Shown here in pieces: positions 17,562-26,258 of a stretch of 64,000 nt of DNA; the first letter of the stretch is position 1; each line of letters starts with the position of its first letter. The position numbers and the translations under genes are program-made. Location: positions 4,038,886-4,102,885 of the forward strand of contig NC_019697.1 of assembly GCF_000317145.1 (NCBI RefSeq), written 5' to 3'. A model generated the notes under the pieces. The model had not been told where the DNA came from. It made no database searches and saw nothing but the letters and a program-made list of their open reading frames with translations. This DNA is from Chamaesiphon minutus PCC 6605 (lineage in GTDB: Bacteria > Cyanobacteriota > Cyanobacteriia > Cyanobacteriales > Chamaesiphonaceae).

Positions 17562-17987
17562 TCACAGGGTTACATCTACGAACCCATCGAGTCCTAATCC
17601 TTGACCCTCAATCTGGCTCATTTTAAAGTCAGGCGTTAGAGAATCATACATAGACTCCCAGATATCCATAACATCCGTATCGAAGCAAGTATATTCGCTG
17701 ATAGCATTCAACTCATCAAATCCTTCAAATCCTTCAAGCTTCGTTAAATACGGTTTCAAAACACTAAGTACGCGCTCTGCAAAGACGATATTATCATTTT
17801 GGAGCCAGAAAATATCGACAGGAGGCATCACGTAATAAGTAGGTCTTGTCAAATGCGCTCCGCGCAAGACCTGATTATCAAGTAGAACGACAGACACTTT
17901 GGGTACGAAATACTCATCATATTCCTCTACAATCTGCGATCTGTCTCTGAGATAGTGCCAAAGTTCTGTGGTTTTCGATTCTTCCAT
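17562..17987 (-). CDS. Protein of unknown function, acidic
   Basis: 141 residues, MEESKTTELWHYLRDRSQIVEEYDEYF at the start. Strongly acidic and soluble, with LTRPTYYVMPPVDIFWLQNDNIVFAERVL in the centre. No family is recognised. The frame stays open upstream of the ATG as far as the IS607/IS66 boundary at about 18027, so the present start could be secondary and the original N-terminus lost. The small size, acidity and toxin-pair neighbours suggest an accessory or immunity-type gene (weak inference). Confidence 0.5.
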   Translation of the reverse strand: MEESKTTELWHYLRDRSQIVEEYDEYFVPKVSVVLLDNQVLRGAHLTRPTYYVMPPVDIFWLQNDNIVFAERVLSVLKPYLTKLEGFEGFDELNAISEYTCFDTDVMDIWESMYDSLTPDFKMSQIEGQGLGLDGFVDVTL

Positions 17988-18070
17988 CGTACTCTTTCCA
18001 GCATCAACGAAGAAATAGGAGTTTGAGGGTTTTTGAACTGCACCTAAATACCTAGATCAAACTATACATA

Positions 18071-18109
18071 ACTAGACAAATTATCTGTTATAATGATTTT
18101 ATGTCTAGT
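18071..18109 (+). promoter_or_regulatory. IS607 tnpA promoter with flanking inverted repeat
   Basis: A perfect TATAAT at 18089-18094 lies just before the tnpA ATG (18101). It is bracketed by ACTAGACA (18071-18078) and its reverse complement TGTCTAGT (18102-18109). The right end of the element also has TAGACA (19938-19943) and TGTCTAG (19955-19961). A single DNA-binding protein, most simply the MerR-type domain of TnpA, could bind these sites for both autoregulation and synapsis (inference). Confidence 0.4.
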
Positions 18110-18703
18110 TTAACGCCACAGGAAGCAGCCACCTTACTCGGTGTAACGGTTAGAACCCTACACAGATGGGAACTTGATGGAAAAATCAAGTCCACTCGCA
18201 CTGCTGGCGGTCATCGTCGGTATGACATAGCAGATTTAATTAGCAATAAATCGGATACTCAATTAACAGTAGGCTATGCCAGAGTTTCTAGTCACGACCA
18301 GAAAGAAGATCTAACTAGGCAAGTTATAGTTTTAGAAAGTTATTGTGCTAAACATGGCTGGGGGTTTGAAGTAATTCAAGATCTTGGCAGTGGAATGAAC
18401 TATAAAAAGAAAGGACTAATTAGGCTAATCAAGTTAATTACATCTTATCAAGTTGAACGACTAGTTCTAACTCATAAAGATAGATTACTTAGATTTGGGT
18501 CAGATCTAATTTTCACATTATGCGAACAATTTGGAACAGAGGTGATAATTATCAATCGCTCTGATGATAGTACATTTGAGGAAGATTTAGCATCAGACGT
18601 ACTCGAAATCATCACTGTATTTTCTGCTCGTTTATACGGTAGTCGTTCTCATAAGAATAAGAAAATAGTAGAAGAGTTAAAGGAGGTAGCAAAACAGTTA
18701 TGA
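18101..18703 (+). CDS. tnpA: IS607-family serine recombinase TnpA
   Basis: 200 residues. Residues 1-50 form a MerR-like helix-turn-helix (SSLTPQEAATLLGVTVRTLHRWELDGKI, then TAGGHRRYDIADL). The resolvase catalytic domain follows with GYARVSSHDQKEDLTRQ (nucleophilic serine in the VSS) and LVLTHKDRLLRFGSDLI. The fused DNA-binding-then-catalytic order is the IS607 arrangement. The stop overlaps the tnpB start by 4 bases (ATGA), implying translational coupling. Identical to the protein at 56539-57141. Confidence 0.95.
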   Translation: MSSLTPQEAATLLGVTVRTLHRWELDGKIKSTRTAGGHRRYDIADLISNKSDTQLTVGYARVSSHDQKEDLTRQVIVLESYCAKHGWGFEVIQDLGSGMNYKKKGLIRLIKLITSYQVERLVLTHKDRLLRFGSDLIFTLCEQFGTEVIIINRSDDSTFEEDLASDVLEIITVFSARLYGSRSHKNKKIVEELKEVAKQL

Positions 18704-19860
18704 GAATCAGTTTTAAAACCGAACTAAAACTGAATAACTATCAAAGAACTCAACTGGCTAGACATGCGGGTGTAGCTCGTCATGCTTGGAACTGGGGCTT
18801 AGATCTGTGTAAAAAAATTCTCGACTACAATCGAGAAAATCCAACAGAGAAACTAAGATTTCCATCAGCGATCGATCTGCATAAATTCCTAGTCAAGTGG
18901 GTGAAGGTTGAAAACCCTTGGTATTACGAAGTATCCAAAACTAGCCCTCAATATGCGCTGAGATACTTAGCGAGTGCATTTTCTGATTTCTTTAGAAAGA
19001 AAACTGCGAATGGTCGGCGGGTGGGCTTTCCCAGATTCAAGCGCAAAGGTCAGCATGATAGCTTTACCTTGGAAGGGACTATTAAAGTTGAACATCGTTG
19101 GCTTCAATTACCAAAAATAGGAGTAGTAAAGACTTACGAACGATTGCCGCAAGGATTGACGCCTAAAACAGCAATAATTAGTCGAACCGCTGACCGTTGG
19201 TTTGTCTCTTTTAGCTATGAAGTCGAACCAAACACTACAGCTAAACTAGTTGGTGTTTGTGGTGTAGACTTAGGGATTAAAACACTAGCTACTTTAAGCA
19301 CAGGTGCAACGTTCCCCAACCCTCAACCTTACCGTCAATCTCAATCCAGATTAGCTAGGCTTCAAAAAGCAGCTAGCCGCAAGGTTAAAGGCTCAAACAA
19401 TCGACAAAAGGCGAATTTAAAAGTAGCCAAACAACATGCAAAAACTGCCAACATTCGTAAAGATACACTTAACAAATTAACTACTCACTTGGCTAAGAAC
19501 CACAGCCAAGTAGTAATTGAAGATTTGAATGTATCGGGAATGTTATCCAATCATTGTTTGGCTAAGTCAATTGCAGATTTAGGTATGTATGAATTTCGTC
19601 GCCAATTAACTTATAAATGTGAGCTATATGGTAGTGAATTGATTACTGTAGGTCGCTTTTTTCCAAGTTCTAAAACTTGTTCTTGTTGTGGGCATATCCA
19701 AGACATGCTGCTCAAAGAACGTGTTTTTAACTGTCAGCAATGCAATATCACTATCGACCGCGATCTGAATGCTGCACGCAATCTAGAACATCAAGCTCTG
19801 TCTTGTCGCACACAAACGGGAGGGAACCTCCCGTTCGATGCGCCGCTTATAGTAGCCTAA
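18700..19860 (+). CDS. tnpB: TnpB RNA-guided nuclease of the IS607 element, apparently intact
   Basis: 386 residues. The N-terminal half has the OrfB-type fold (FKTELKLNNYQRTQLARHAG, HAWNWGLDLCK, RVGFPRFKRKG). The RuvC-like active site is complete: Asp190 in GVDLGIKTLA, Glu274 in VVIEDLNVSGM and Asp353/Asp355 in TIDRDLNAARN. A zinc ribbon has CSCCG and CQQC. TnpB proteins use an omega RNA from the element's 3' end to cut target DNA and help retain the transposon. All catalytic residues are present, so activity is plausible. The second copy is frameshifted. Confidence 0.95.
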   Translation: MRISFKTELKLNNYQRTQLARHAGVARHAWNWGLDLCKKILDYNRENPTEKLRFPSAIDLHKFLVKWVKVENPWYYEVSKTSPQYALRYLASAFSDFFRKKTANGRRVGFPRFKRKGQHDSFTLEGTIKVEHRWLQLPKIGVVKTYERLPQGLTPKTAIISRTADRWFVSFSYEVEPNTTAKLVGVCGVDLGIKTLATLSTGATFPNPQPYRQSQSRLARLQKAASRKVKGSNNRQKANLKVAKQHAKTANIRKDTLNKLTTHLAKNHSQVVIEDLNVSGMLSNHCLAKSIADLGMYEFRRQLTYKCELYGSELITVGRFFPSSKTCSCCGHIQDMLLKERVFNCQQCNITIDRDLNAARNLEHQALSCRTQTGGNLPFDAPLIVA

Positions 19861-19985
19861 ACACTATACTGGGTGCAGCTTGCGCCTGGAAGCCTACAGA
19901 GGGATAGCCGCTCCGATGCCCCCGTTGAAGTAGGAAGTAGACATCAATCTAGCTTGTCTAGATTTGTATAGGTTCTATCAAGCGG
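19795..19985 (+). ncRNA. Probable TnpB-associated omega (re)RNA scaffold, copy 1
   Basis: The tnpB 3' end and following non-coding 125 bases to the element end are perfectly conserved in the second copy and rich in hairpins, including AACGGGAGG-GAA-CCTCCCGTT (19815-19835). In IS605/IS607 elements this position encodes the guide RNA, whose 3' guide is the flanking DNA. Here the guide would begin CTAAAGTTAGTGTAAA at 19986. The 5' boundary is estimated. Confidence 0.55.
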
Positions 19986-20009
19986 CTAAAGTTAGTGTAA
20001 ATTGAAGAA

Positions 20010-21503
20010 ATGGAACAAATGCCGCAGCTAGATCAAATCGAGTTAAGTACAGCGGATTGGGAAGGAACCCCAATCGCAGTACAGCAGCTAGTGCTGGCAT
20101 TGTTGGCGGAGAATCAAGAATTAAAAGCGCGGTTGAGTGTCATCGAAGAGCAAATCAAGCAAAATAGCCAAAACTCATCAAAACCGCCATCAAAAGATGG
20201 ATTTGGGACAAAGCCCAAGGTAAAAAAAGCCAAAGGGCAAAGAAATAGAGGCGGACAACTTGGGCATCCAGGGCACGAGCGCAATTTTCACGAATTAACA
20301 GCAGAGAGTGAAATTCACGAACATATTCCCAGTAGTTGTAGAGTGTGCGGAGTAGAGTTAGAAGGAGCAGATCCTCAGCCCTATCGTCATCAGGTAATAG
20401 AAGTACCACCCATCACCGCCAAAATTACCGAACATCGACTGCATCAATTGGCTTGTCAACATTGTGGCGAAAAGACCAGAGCCAAATTGCCAGCAGGAAT
20501 ATCAGCAGTAGGATATGGAGCAAGATTATCGGCATTAGTCGCCTGGTTGAGTAGCGATTATCGCCAAAGTCACGGACAACTACAGCAACTATTAAAACAG
20601 TTATTAGGGATTGAGATATCAATAGCCAGTATCAATCGGCTGCGGCAAGAAATGAGTCTCGCACTCGAATCAGTGGTGACGCAAGCCCATGAATACGTCC
20701 AATCACAACCACAAATCCACAGCGATGAAACCAGCTTTAGCCAAGGGAATTGTGACGGTCACAACCCCAAGCAGCGGCAAGGATGGTTATGGGTCGTGGT
20801 GACAAAGTTGATGAGCATCTTTGAGGTGAGCTTAAATCGGGGACAAGTCACTGCCAAGCAAATGATTGGCGAGCGATATACAGGAATTGTGATTTCCGAC
20901 CGTTACAGCAGTTATAACTGGTTATCCGTCGAACAACGTCAAGTCTGTTGGGCACACCTGAAGCGAGATTTAACCGCCATGTCCGAGCGTAGTGGCGTAT
21001 CTCAAACTATTGGTCAAGCTTTACTCAAGCGTCAGCAACGATTGTTCCGGTGGTGGCATCGAGTCCGTGATGGCACGATGACTCGTGCTGATTTTGAGCT
21101 GGCAGTAGTTGCTTTGCGCCAAGGGTTTAAAGCCGAATTAGAATCGGCAGTTGAATTGCCCATTGGCAAGAATGAGAATACACCGCTAGCGAAAACAGTA
21201 CGGACTTGCGAGCAGTTACTTAAAATCGAACCAGCACTTTGGACGTTTGTAACGGTGCCTGGTATCGAACCGACTAATAATGCTGCCGAACAAGCTTTAC
21301 GTCAAGCGGTCATCTGGCGGCGGACTAGCTTTGGTTCTCAATCCCTGGCTGGGAGTCAATTTGTGGCGCGATTACTTTCAGTGGTGACTTCGCTTAAGGC
21401 TCAACAGCGTGATGTTTGGGATTTTCTGACCTTGGTGTGTCAAGCTGCTCGATTTGATTTACCGATGCCTTCTCTCATCCCTCTGGATTGTCCCCTTCCT
21501 TAA
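20010..21503 (+). CDS. IS66-family transposase
   Basis: 497 residues. The N-terminal leucine-rich/coiled segment is followed by NSQNSSKPPSKDGFGTKP, typical of IS66 transposases. A zinc-finger CRVCG...CQHCG comes next, then the DDE domain: HSDETSF, GIVISDRYSSYNW, CWAHLKRDL and near the C-terminus PGIEPTNNAAEQALRQAVIWRRTSFGS with the final glutamate. The accessory IS66 genes tnpA and tnpB are absent, as in single-gene members. Terminal repeats were not resolved. GGAGTTTGAGGGCTAAAG near 18019, now split by the IS607 copy, and GGAGTTGTAGAGGTTTTAAG read on the minus strand near 21505-21525 are only loosely alike. Confidence 0.93.
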   Translation: MEQMPQLDQIELSTADWEGTPIAVQQLVLALLAENQELKARLSVIEEQIKQNSQNSSKPPSKDGFGTKPKVKKAKGQRNRGGQLGHPGHERNFHELTAESEIHEHIPSSCRVCGVELEGADPQPYRHQVIEVPPITAKITEHRLHQLACQHCGEKTRAKLPAGISAVGYGARLSALVAWLSSDYRQSHGQLQQLLKQLLGIEISIASINRLRQEMSLALESVVTQAHEYVQSQPQIHSDETSFSQGNCDGHNPKQRQGWLWVVVTKLMSIFEVSLNRGQVTAKQMIGERYTGIVISDRYSSYNWLSVEQRQVCWAHLKRDLTAMSERSGVSQTIGQALLKRQQRLFRWWHRVRDGTMTRADFELAVVALRQGFKAELESAVELPIGKNENTPLAKTVRTCEQLLKIEPALWTFVTVPGIEPTNNAAEQALRQAVIWRRTSFGSQSLAGSQFVARLLSVVTSLKAQQRDVWDFLTLVCQAARFDLPMPSLIPLDCPLP

Positions 21504-21959
21504 AACCTCTACAACTCCCATTCTCTGGTTCCCCTTTGAAGCTTTACCTTCCATCCAATGAACATTTTGTCCTAGTGACTTCAAAACTTTACACGCATAG
21601 TGGTTCCCTTCCTTCCACCATTTAATTAGAGCATCTGCGTCGTACTCAATAGTTTTTGCCTCCTCCTTGTCTGGATCGTTTACTAAGAGAGAGAACTCCG
21701 AGACAAGCATACCCATCACCGCAGCAGTTTCGAGGACAAAAAAGGTGGGTCTGAAATAATTAATATTTAGATGGAGTAATTCATTCGATCGATAAATCGT
21801 AAAGTGGACACCAGTATCATCGTTCTCGTAGGAAAGTTTACCATCCTCACCTTCGTTCTCGATACTAATATTCGGCTGTGTCTTTGCCCATACAGTTATG
21901 GCATTCATTGTGGGTGCTGGTTTGCCATTGCGCGAGATAAATTCAAGATCGAAGGACAT
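21459..21959 (-). CDS. Protein of unknown function with a 3' end probably altered by IS66
   Basis: 166 residues, MSFDLEFISRNGKPAPTMNAITVWAK at the start; no recognised family. Soluble, acidic, with VHFTIYRSNELLHLNINYFRPTFFVLETAAVMG in the middle. The last 15 codons overlap the 3' end of the IS66 transposase gene on the other strand and read GTIQRDERRHR, unlike the rest. The native C-terminus has probably been replaced by insertion. The MSFDL opening is shared by several small immunity-like proteins, but I cannot assign a family. Confidence 0.5.
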   Translation of the reverse strand: MSFDLEFISRNGKPAPTMNAITVWAKTQPNISIENEGEDGKLSYENDDTGVHFTIYRSNELLHLNINYFRPTFFVLETAAVMGMLVSEFSLLVNDPDKEEAKTIEYDADALIKWWKEGNHYACKVLKSLGQNVHWMEGKASKGNQRMGVVEVLRKGTIQRDERRHR

Positions 21960-22011
21960 TACTATAGCCTCGCAAATATGGTTACTATTTTATTATTCCC
22001 CTCATTTATCA

Positions 22012-25000
22012 TTAATTTCCCTGAGATTCAATTACGCCTTCAGATTCATTTACCATCAACCTCAACCGCTCCAACGTCCCCAATTCCACATCTTCCCACA
22101 AACCCCGCTGATTAGCTTCGAGTAACCTTTCTGCCATATCTCGCTGTACCCACGGATTATTTTGCTCGATAAATTCTCGGACTGATTCATCGAATAAATA
22201 AGCATCCGCCACACCTTGATACATGAAGTCCTGCACGCAATTAGCTGTGGCATCATAGGCAAATAAGAAATCTAGCGTCGCTGCCATTTCCGAGGCTCCC
22301 TTGTAGCCGTGACGCATGGCTCCGGCGATCCATTTGGGGTTGACGACACGCGATCGATATACCCGATCGATCTCTTCTGTCAGTTTGCGAACTTTGGGAT
22401 TTTCAGTGCGAGAATTATCGCCGAAATAGGCTTCGGGTGCTTTGCCGGATACTTGTTTAATTGCAGCGGTTAAGCCACCTTGAAACTGATAATAATCATC
22501 GGAATCGAGTAAGTCGTGTTCGCGATTGTCTTGATTTTGGAGAACGATTTGCATATTACTCAAGCGTTGGTTAAATGCTTCGGGTGCGGCGATGCCTTCG
22601 GCTTTGTTGGTATAAGCGTAGGCACTCCAATTGATATAAGCTTGGGCTAAATCTGCTTCAGTTTCCCAATTTTGGGATTCGATTAATCCTTGCAATCCGG
22701 CACCATATGCACCTGGTTTAGAGCCGAAAATCCGATATTGCGATCGAGTCTGAGCTTCATCTAATGTTAATCCCTGCTCTAACCATTTGATTTGTTCTTG
22801 TTGAACTCGATCGGCTAATGGATTTTGCTCTGGGGTTTCTTCTAATGCGGCGACGGCTTTAACAGCATTGTCAAATAAATCGATTAAATTGGGAAAAGCA
22901 TCGCGGAAGAAACCGGAAATTCGCAAGGTGACATCGACGCGGGGACGACCTAAAATTGAGATAGGTAATATCTCAAAATCTACAACGCGGCGGGATACTC
23001 CATCCCAAACTGGTTGAACACCGATTAATGCTAAAGCTTGGGCGATATCGTCGCCGCCTGTACGCATGGTGGATGTGCCCCAGATGGATAAGCCGAGGGT
23101 TTGGGGATATTCACCATGTTCTTGAGTATAGCGATCGATCAGCACTTCTGCGGCTTTGCGTCCCAGGCACCAGGCGGTTTCGGTGGGTACGGCGCGGATA
23201 TCGACGGAGTAGAAATTTCGTCCGGTGGGGAGGACTTCGGGTTTACCGCGTGTGGGTGCGCCGGATGCGCTGCTGGGGATGTATTCACCGTTTAAGCCGC
23301 GCAGGAGGTTAGTCATTTCCTGGGGGGTTTGCTGGAGAGCGGGGAGGAGGCGGGTGGAGATCCAGTCTAGTTCGGCTTGGGTGTGGGTGCCGATCTCGCC
23401 ATTAACCTGTAGGGGTTCCCCTTGTGGGTACCCTTCACCAACCACGCTGGTTTCTATCAACCTCTGGACTAATTCGGCGGCGTATTCTTCGAGGATTTCT
23501 ACTGCGTCACCGATGATGCGGATTGGCTTGGTTGCTAGTTTCGTTTCGGCATCTGAATCCCCCCTAGCCCCCCTTAAAAAGGGGGGGATTGGACCTAGAT
23601 TTGTGCGGGAATCTATGTTCTTAGTCCCCCTTGGAAAGGGGGATTTAGGGGGATTTCTAGGAGCTACGAATCCTACAAACTCTTCACCCAGATCTGCCGT
23701 TAACGGATCGAAATCCCATTCCCAATCTAATGCAATTGCCCGTGTTAAACCCATTCTATTTGCATTAGGATTACGCGCGATCGCGACAATTAAATCTCGT
23801 AATTGTGTATCCTGGGGGCATTGTCCAAATATATGCAAACCGTCGCGGATTTGGGCTTCTTTTAGTTCGCAGAGATAGCCGTCGGCGGTATTTAAAAACC
23901 TCGATATTGTGTCATCACTGGAATTCACATCTAGTCCTTTACCCACCCCCCCCTGCGGGTACCCCTCCTGGGAGGGGATTAAGTCGGGGATGCCGAGGGT
24001 TTCGTGGAGGTGTTCTTGTTGGATGAGGGTAATTAGTCGATCGCGAATCGGTGCTAGTCTTAATGGATCTAGGGTTTGGGCTTCGTAATACTCGTCGATT
24101 AAACCTTCTAATTGATTTAAACTCCCGTAGAGTTCCGCTCGTGTCATCGGTGGCGTGAGATGATCGAGGATTACGGCTTGGGTGCGACGTTTGGCTTGGG
24201 AACCTTCGCCAGGATCGTTGACAATGAAGGGGTATAAGTGGGGCATTGCGCCGAATACGGCTTCGGGGTAGCAATTTTCCGAGAGGGCGACGCTTTTGCC
24301 TGGGAGCCATTCTAAGTTACCGTGTTTGCCGACATGGACGATCGCATCTGCACCGAAGTTAGCTTTTACCCAGTGATAGAAGGCGACGTATTGATGGGGT
24401 GGCACTAAATCGGGGGCGTGGTAGTTGAGGTTGGGATCTTTATCGTAGCCGCGCGCGGGTTGGATGCCGACGAAGACGTTGCCGAATTGGATGCCGGGGA
24501 TGGGGTAGGTGGTGGGTGATGTAGATGGTGAATCCCCCCTAGCCCCCCTTAAGAAGGGGGGGATCGGATCTAGATCTATGTTCAAAGTCCCCCTTTCCAA
24601 GGGGGATTTAGGGGGATTCGCCATCTCCGCCTTCTCCAATAACGATCGATCGTTCTTAGTCCCCCTTTCCAAGGAGGATTTAGCGGCGCGCGCGGAGGAG
24701 GTTTCCTCCGCTAAAAAGCGCGACAAGACAGGGGGATTTACACCATCTCCGCCCCATCGCTCAACAATCCCCTGTTGCACCGCAATTGGTAAAGTCTGAA
24801 AATGCGCCCAATACTCTTCACTATCCAAAGACTGATGCGCCTTCCGCCATCCATCCCCTTCAGGATCGTTAGTTACTCCTGCCGTCAATAACTTAATCAA
24901 CTCCCCGCTATCAGCGGGAATATCCCCAACCTGATAACCCGCAGCCTTCAGCGCGTGCAAAATTTCCACACAACTTTGGGGCGTATCTAAACCCACCCCA

Positions 25001-26175
25001 TTCGCCAACCGCCCATCGCGAGTTGGGTAATTAGCCAAAATCAGAGCTACCTTGCGCTCTTTTACCGATTTCCGCCGTAGCTTGCTCCAATTCAAAGCCA
25101 ATTCTGCCACAAATTCCACTCGATCGGGTACAGGTTCATACACCAATACATCCGTCTGAAGTGCCGAGTTCTGAGTTTGCACCGCCTTAAACGAAATCGC
25201 CCGCGTAATAATCCGCCCATCCACCTCTGGTAGAGCCACATTCATCGCCATATCGCGGGGTGTCAACCCCTGCCAACCAGATTCCCAAAATTCCTTCCCC
25301 GCACCACTCAAAATCACTTGAAAAACAGGTAAATTCAGCGTCGCCCAGAAACCTACTTGCGGCGTATCGGTATCCAAACTCGCCAGGGAAAAACTGGTGG
25401 TATTGAGTAAAACATCCACCCCCTGCTGACAATAACTAGTCAACACCCGCTGCACCACCGGATCTTTGAGCGAAGACACGTAAATCGGTACGGGCGTGAG
25501 GTTACGATCGACTAAAGCTTGACACAATGCCTCGATCGCCGCTAGATTTCCCGATAGATAATGCGCCCGATAGAAAATGATCGCCGCCCCACCCTGTAAC
25601 GGCATTCCCTCTGGCAACCACCGCGTTTCATCATAAATCCCCACACGCGGCACAACTTCCGCAACACGATATGCACAGTCAAAATCTAACCATCGACTGG
25701 CGATAAAATTCAATAACTGACGGTAATTATCCACCCCACCTTCAATCAGGTATTGCCACACTCGATCGACATCCGCCAAACTCGCTGTAGAATGGCTCAT
25801 CAACGTCGGATCGGGACGCTCGTCACCTGGCAAAACGATTAACACCGCTCCCGTCTGTCTAGCAGTCTCCTGGACGACTTCTAGCCCATAACTCCAATAG
25901 GATTGACCCCCAATTAAGCGGACGATTATCACCTTCGCCGCTGTCAATACATCCTCGGCATAAGTATCGATCGTCAATTGCTGCTGCAACTGCAACAAAT
26001 TCACCACCCGCACCTGGGGGAACTCTTCTGATAGCTGCGTTGTAGCAACTGCTAATGTCTGTATATCGGTATCAGCGGCGGTGATAAATGCGATCGGTGC
26101 TGGCTGTTGTTCGACAAAGATGACACCTTCAGCAGCAGGATTCCAACCACCTGGTATTGTAGCGAGACGATGCAT
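22012..26175 (-). CDS. cobN: CobN, cobaltochelatase large subunit-like protein, with in-frame repeat insertions
   Basis: 1387 residues, MHRLATIPGGWNPAAEGVIFVEQQPAP at the start. CobN/ChlH-family segments are clear: GIQPARGYDKDPNLNYHAPDLVPPHQYVAFYHWV, HVGKHGNLEWLPGK, WGTSTMRTGGDDIAQALALIG and MRHGYKGASEMAATLDFLF. CobN is the large subunit of the ATP-dependent chelatase that puts cobalt into the corrin ring for B12. Two stretches are foreign: residues about 478-550 and about 840-875 read KSPLERG/KSPFPRG and PIPPFLRGARGD, the translation of palindromic DNA repeats. They keep the frame open. No riboswitch was seen upstream of this gene. Confidence 0.92.
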   Translation of the reverse strand: MHRLATIPGGWNPAAEGVIFVEQQPAPIAFITAADTDIQTLAVATTQLSEEFPQVRVVNLLQLQQQLTIDTYAEDVLTAAKVIIVRLIGGQSYWSYGLEVVQETARQTGAVLIVLPGDERPDPTLMSHSTASLADVDRVWQYLIEGGVDNYRQLLNFIASRWLDFDCAYRVAEVVPRVGIYDETRWLPEGMPLQGGAAIIFYRAHYLSGNLAAIEALCQALVDRNLTPVPIYVSSLKDPVVQRVLTSYCQQGVDVLLNTTSFSLASLDTDTPQVGFWATLNLPVFQVILSGAGKEFWESGWQGLTPRDMAMNVALPEVDGRIITRAISFKAVQTQNSALQTDVLVYEPVPDRVEFVAELALNWSKLRRKSVKERKVALILANYPTRDGRLANGVGLDTPQSCVEILHALKAAGYQVGDIPADSGELIKLLTAGVTNDPEGDGWRKAHQSLDSEEYWAHFQTLPIAVQQGIVERWGGDGVNPPVLSRFLAEETSSARAAKSSLERGTKNDRSLLEKAEMANPPKSPLERGTLNIDLDPIPPFLRGARGDSPSTSPTTYPIPGIQFGNVFVGIQPARGYDKDPNLNYHAPDLVPPHQYVAFYHWVKANFGADAIVHVGKHGNLEWLPGKSVALSENCYPEAVFGAMPHLYPFIVNDPGEGSQAKRRTQAVILDHLTPPMTRAELYGSLNQLEGLIDEYYEAQTLDPLRLAPIRDRLITLIQQEHLHETLGIPDLIPSQEGYPQGGVGKGLDVNSSDDTISRFLNTADGYLCELKEAQIRDGLHIFGQCPQDTQLRDLIVAIARNPNANRMGLTRAIALDWEWDFDPLTADLGEEFVGFVAPRNPPKSPFPRGTKNIDSRTNLGPIPPFLRGARGDSDAETKLATKPIRIIGDAVEILEEYAAELVQRLIETSVVGEGYPQGEPLQVNGEIGTHTQAELDWISTRLLPALQQTPQEMTNLLRGLNGEYIPSSASGAPTRGKPEVLPTGRNFYSVDIRAVPTETAWCLGRKAAEVLIDRYTQEHGEYPQTLGLSIWGTSTMRTGGDDIAQALALIGVQPVWDGVSRRVVDFEILPISILGRPRVDVTLRISGFFRDAFPNLIDLFDNAVKAVAALEETPEQNPLADRVQQEQIKWLEQGLTLDEAQTRSQYRIFGSKPGAYGAGLQGLIESQNWETEADLAQAYINWSAYAYTNKAEGIAAPEAFNQRLSNMQIVLQNQDNREHDLLDSDDYYQFQGGLTAAIKQVSGKAPEAYFGDNSRTENPKVRKLTEEIDRVYRSRVVNPKWIAGAMRHGYKGASEMAATLDFLFAYDATANCVQDFMYQGVADAYLFDESVREFIEQNNPWVQRDMAERLLEANQRGLWEDVELGTLERLRLMVNESEGVIESQGN
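23555..23656. repeat. Palindromic repeat inside cobN, copy A
   Basis: Begins GAATCCCCCCTAGCCCCCC, contains two C-run/G-run hairpins and ends with GGGGGATTTAGGGGGATT. It is closely similar to copy B at 24530-24618. The cobN frame reads through it as NPPKSPFPRG...PIPPFLRGARGD. Confidence 0.85.
24530..24618. repeat. Palindromic repeat inside cobN, copy B
   Basis: Same family as copy A: same first 20 bases and same last 18, with a shorter middle. It is read in frame by cobN as NPPKSPLERG...DPIPPFLRGARGD. Confidence 0.85.
24655..24740. repeat. Partial palindromic repeat, copy C, containing a nested 49-nt repeat
   Basis: TTAGTCCCCCTTTCCAAGG matches the second half of copies A and B, then is interrupted by the 49-nt repeat at 24682-24730 and resumes with GGGGGATTTA. 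This is a repeat inserted into a repeat, both inside the open cobN frame. Confidence 0.75.
24682..24730 (+). repeat. 49-nt palindromic repeat (AGCGGCGC...GCGACAAGACA) in cobN
   Basis: Starts AGCGGCGCGC, has an internal hairpin GCGGAGGA...TCCTCCGC, and ends GCGCGACAAGACA. It has the same length and ends as the repeat in leuS at 31851-31899, with a different but still self-complementary core. The repeat is antisense to cobN and is translated as LSRFLAEETSSARAAK. Confidence 0.8.
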
Positions 26176-26258
26176 CGATTTTCACCCTGACAGACAGCAC
26201 CTTATTCTAACGAACTTGGTATGATGCTTGGAGTCAGAGATATTTAAACAGTCGGGGA

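Larger units (their letters stand above)
18028..19985 (+). mobile_element. IS607-family element, copy 1 (tnpA, tnpB and 3' structured RNA)
   Basis: Comparison with the second copy at 56466-58426 fixes the ends. Identity begins at GGTTTTTGAACTG and stops at ATCAAGCGG, with GG at each end. IS607 serine recombinases insert at GG without target duplication, and this fits. The copy is intact and lies directly upstream of the IS66 transposase gene, probably inside the end of that element. CTAGACA/TGTCTAG motifs near both ends are candidate recombinase sites. Confidence 0.9.
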
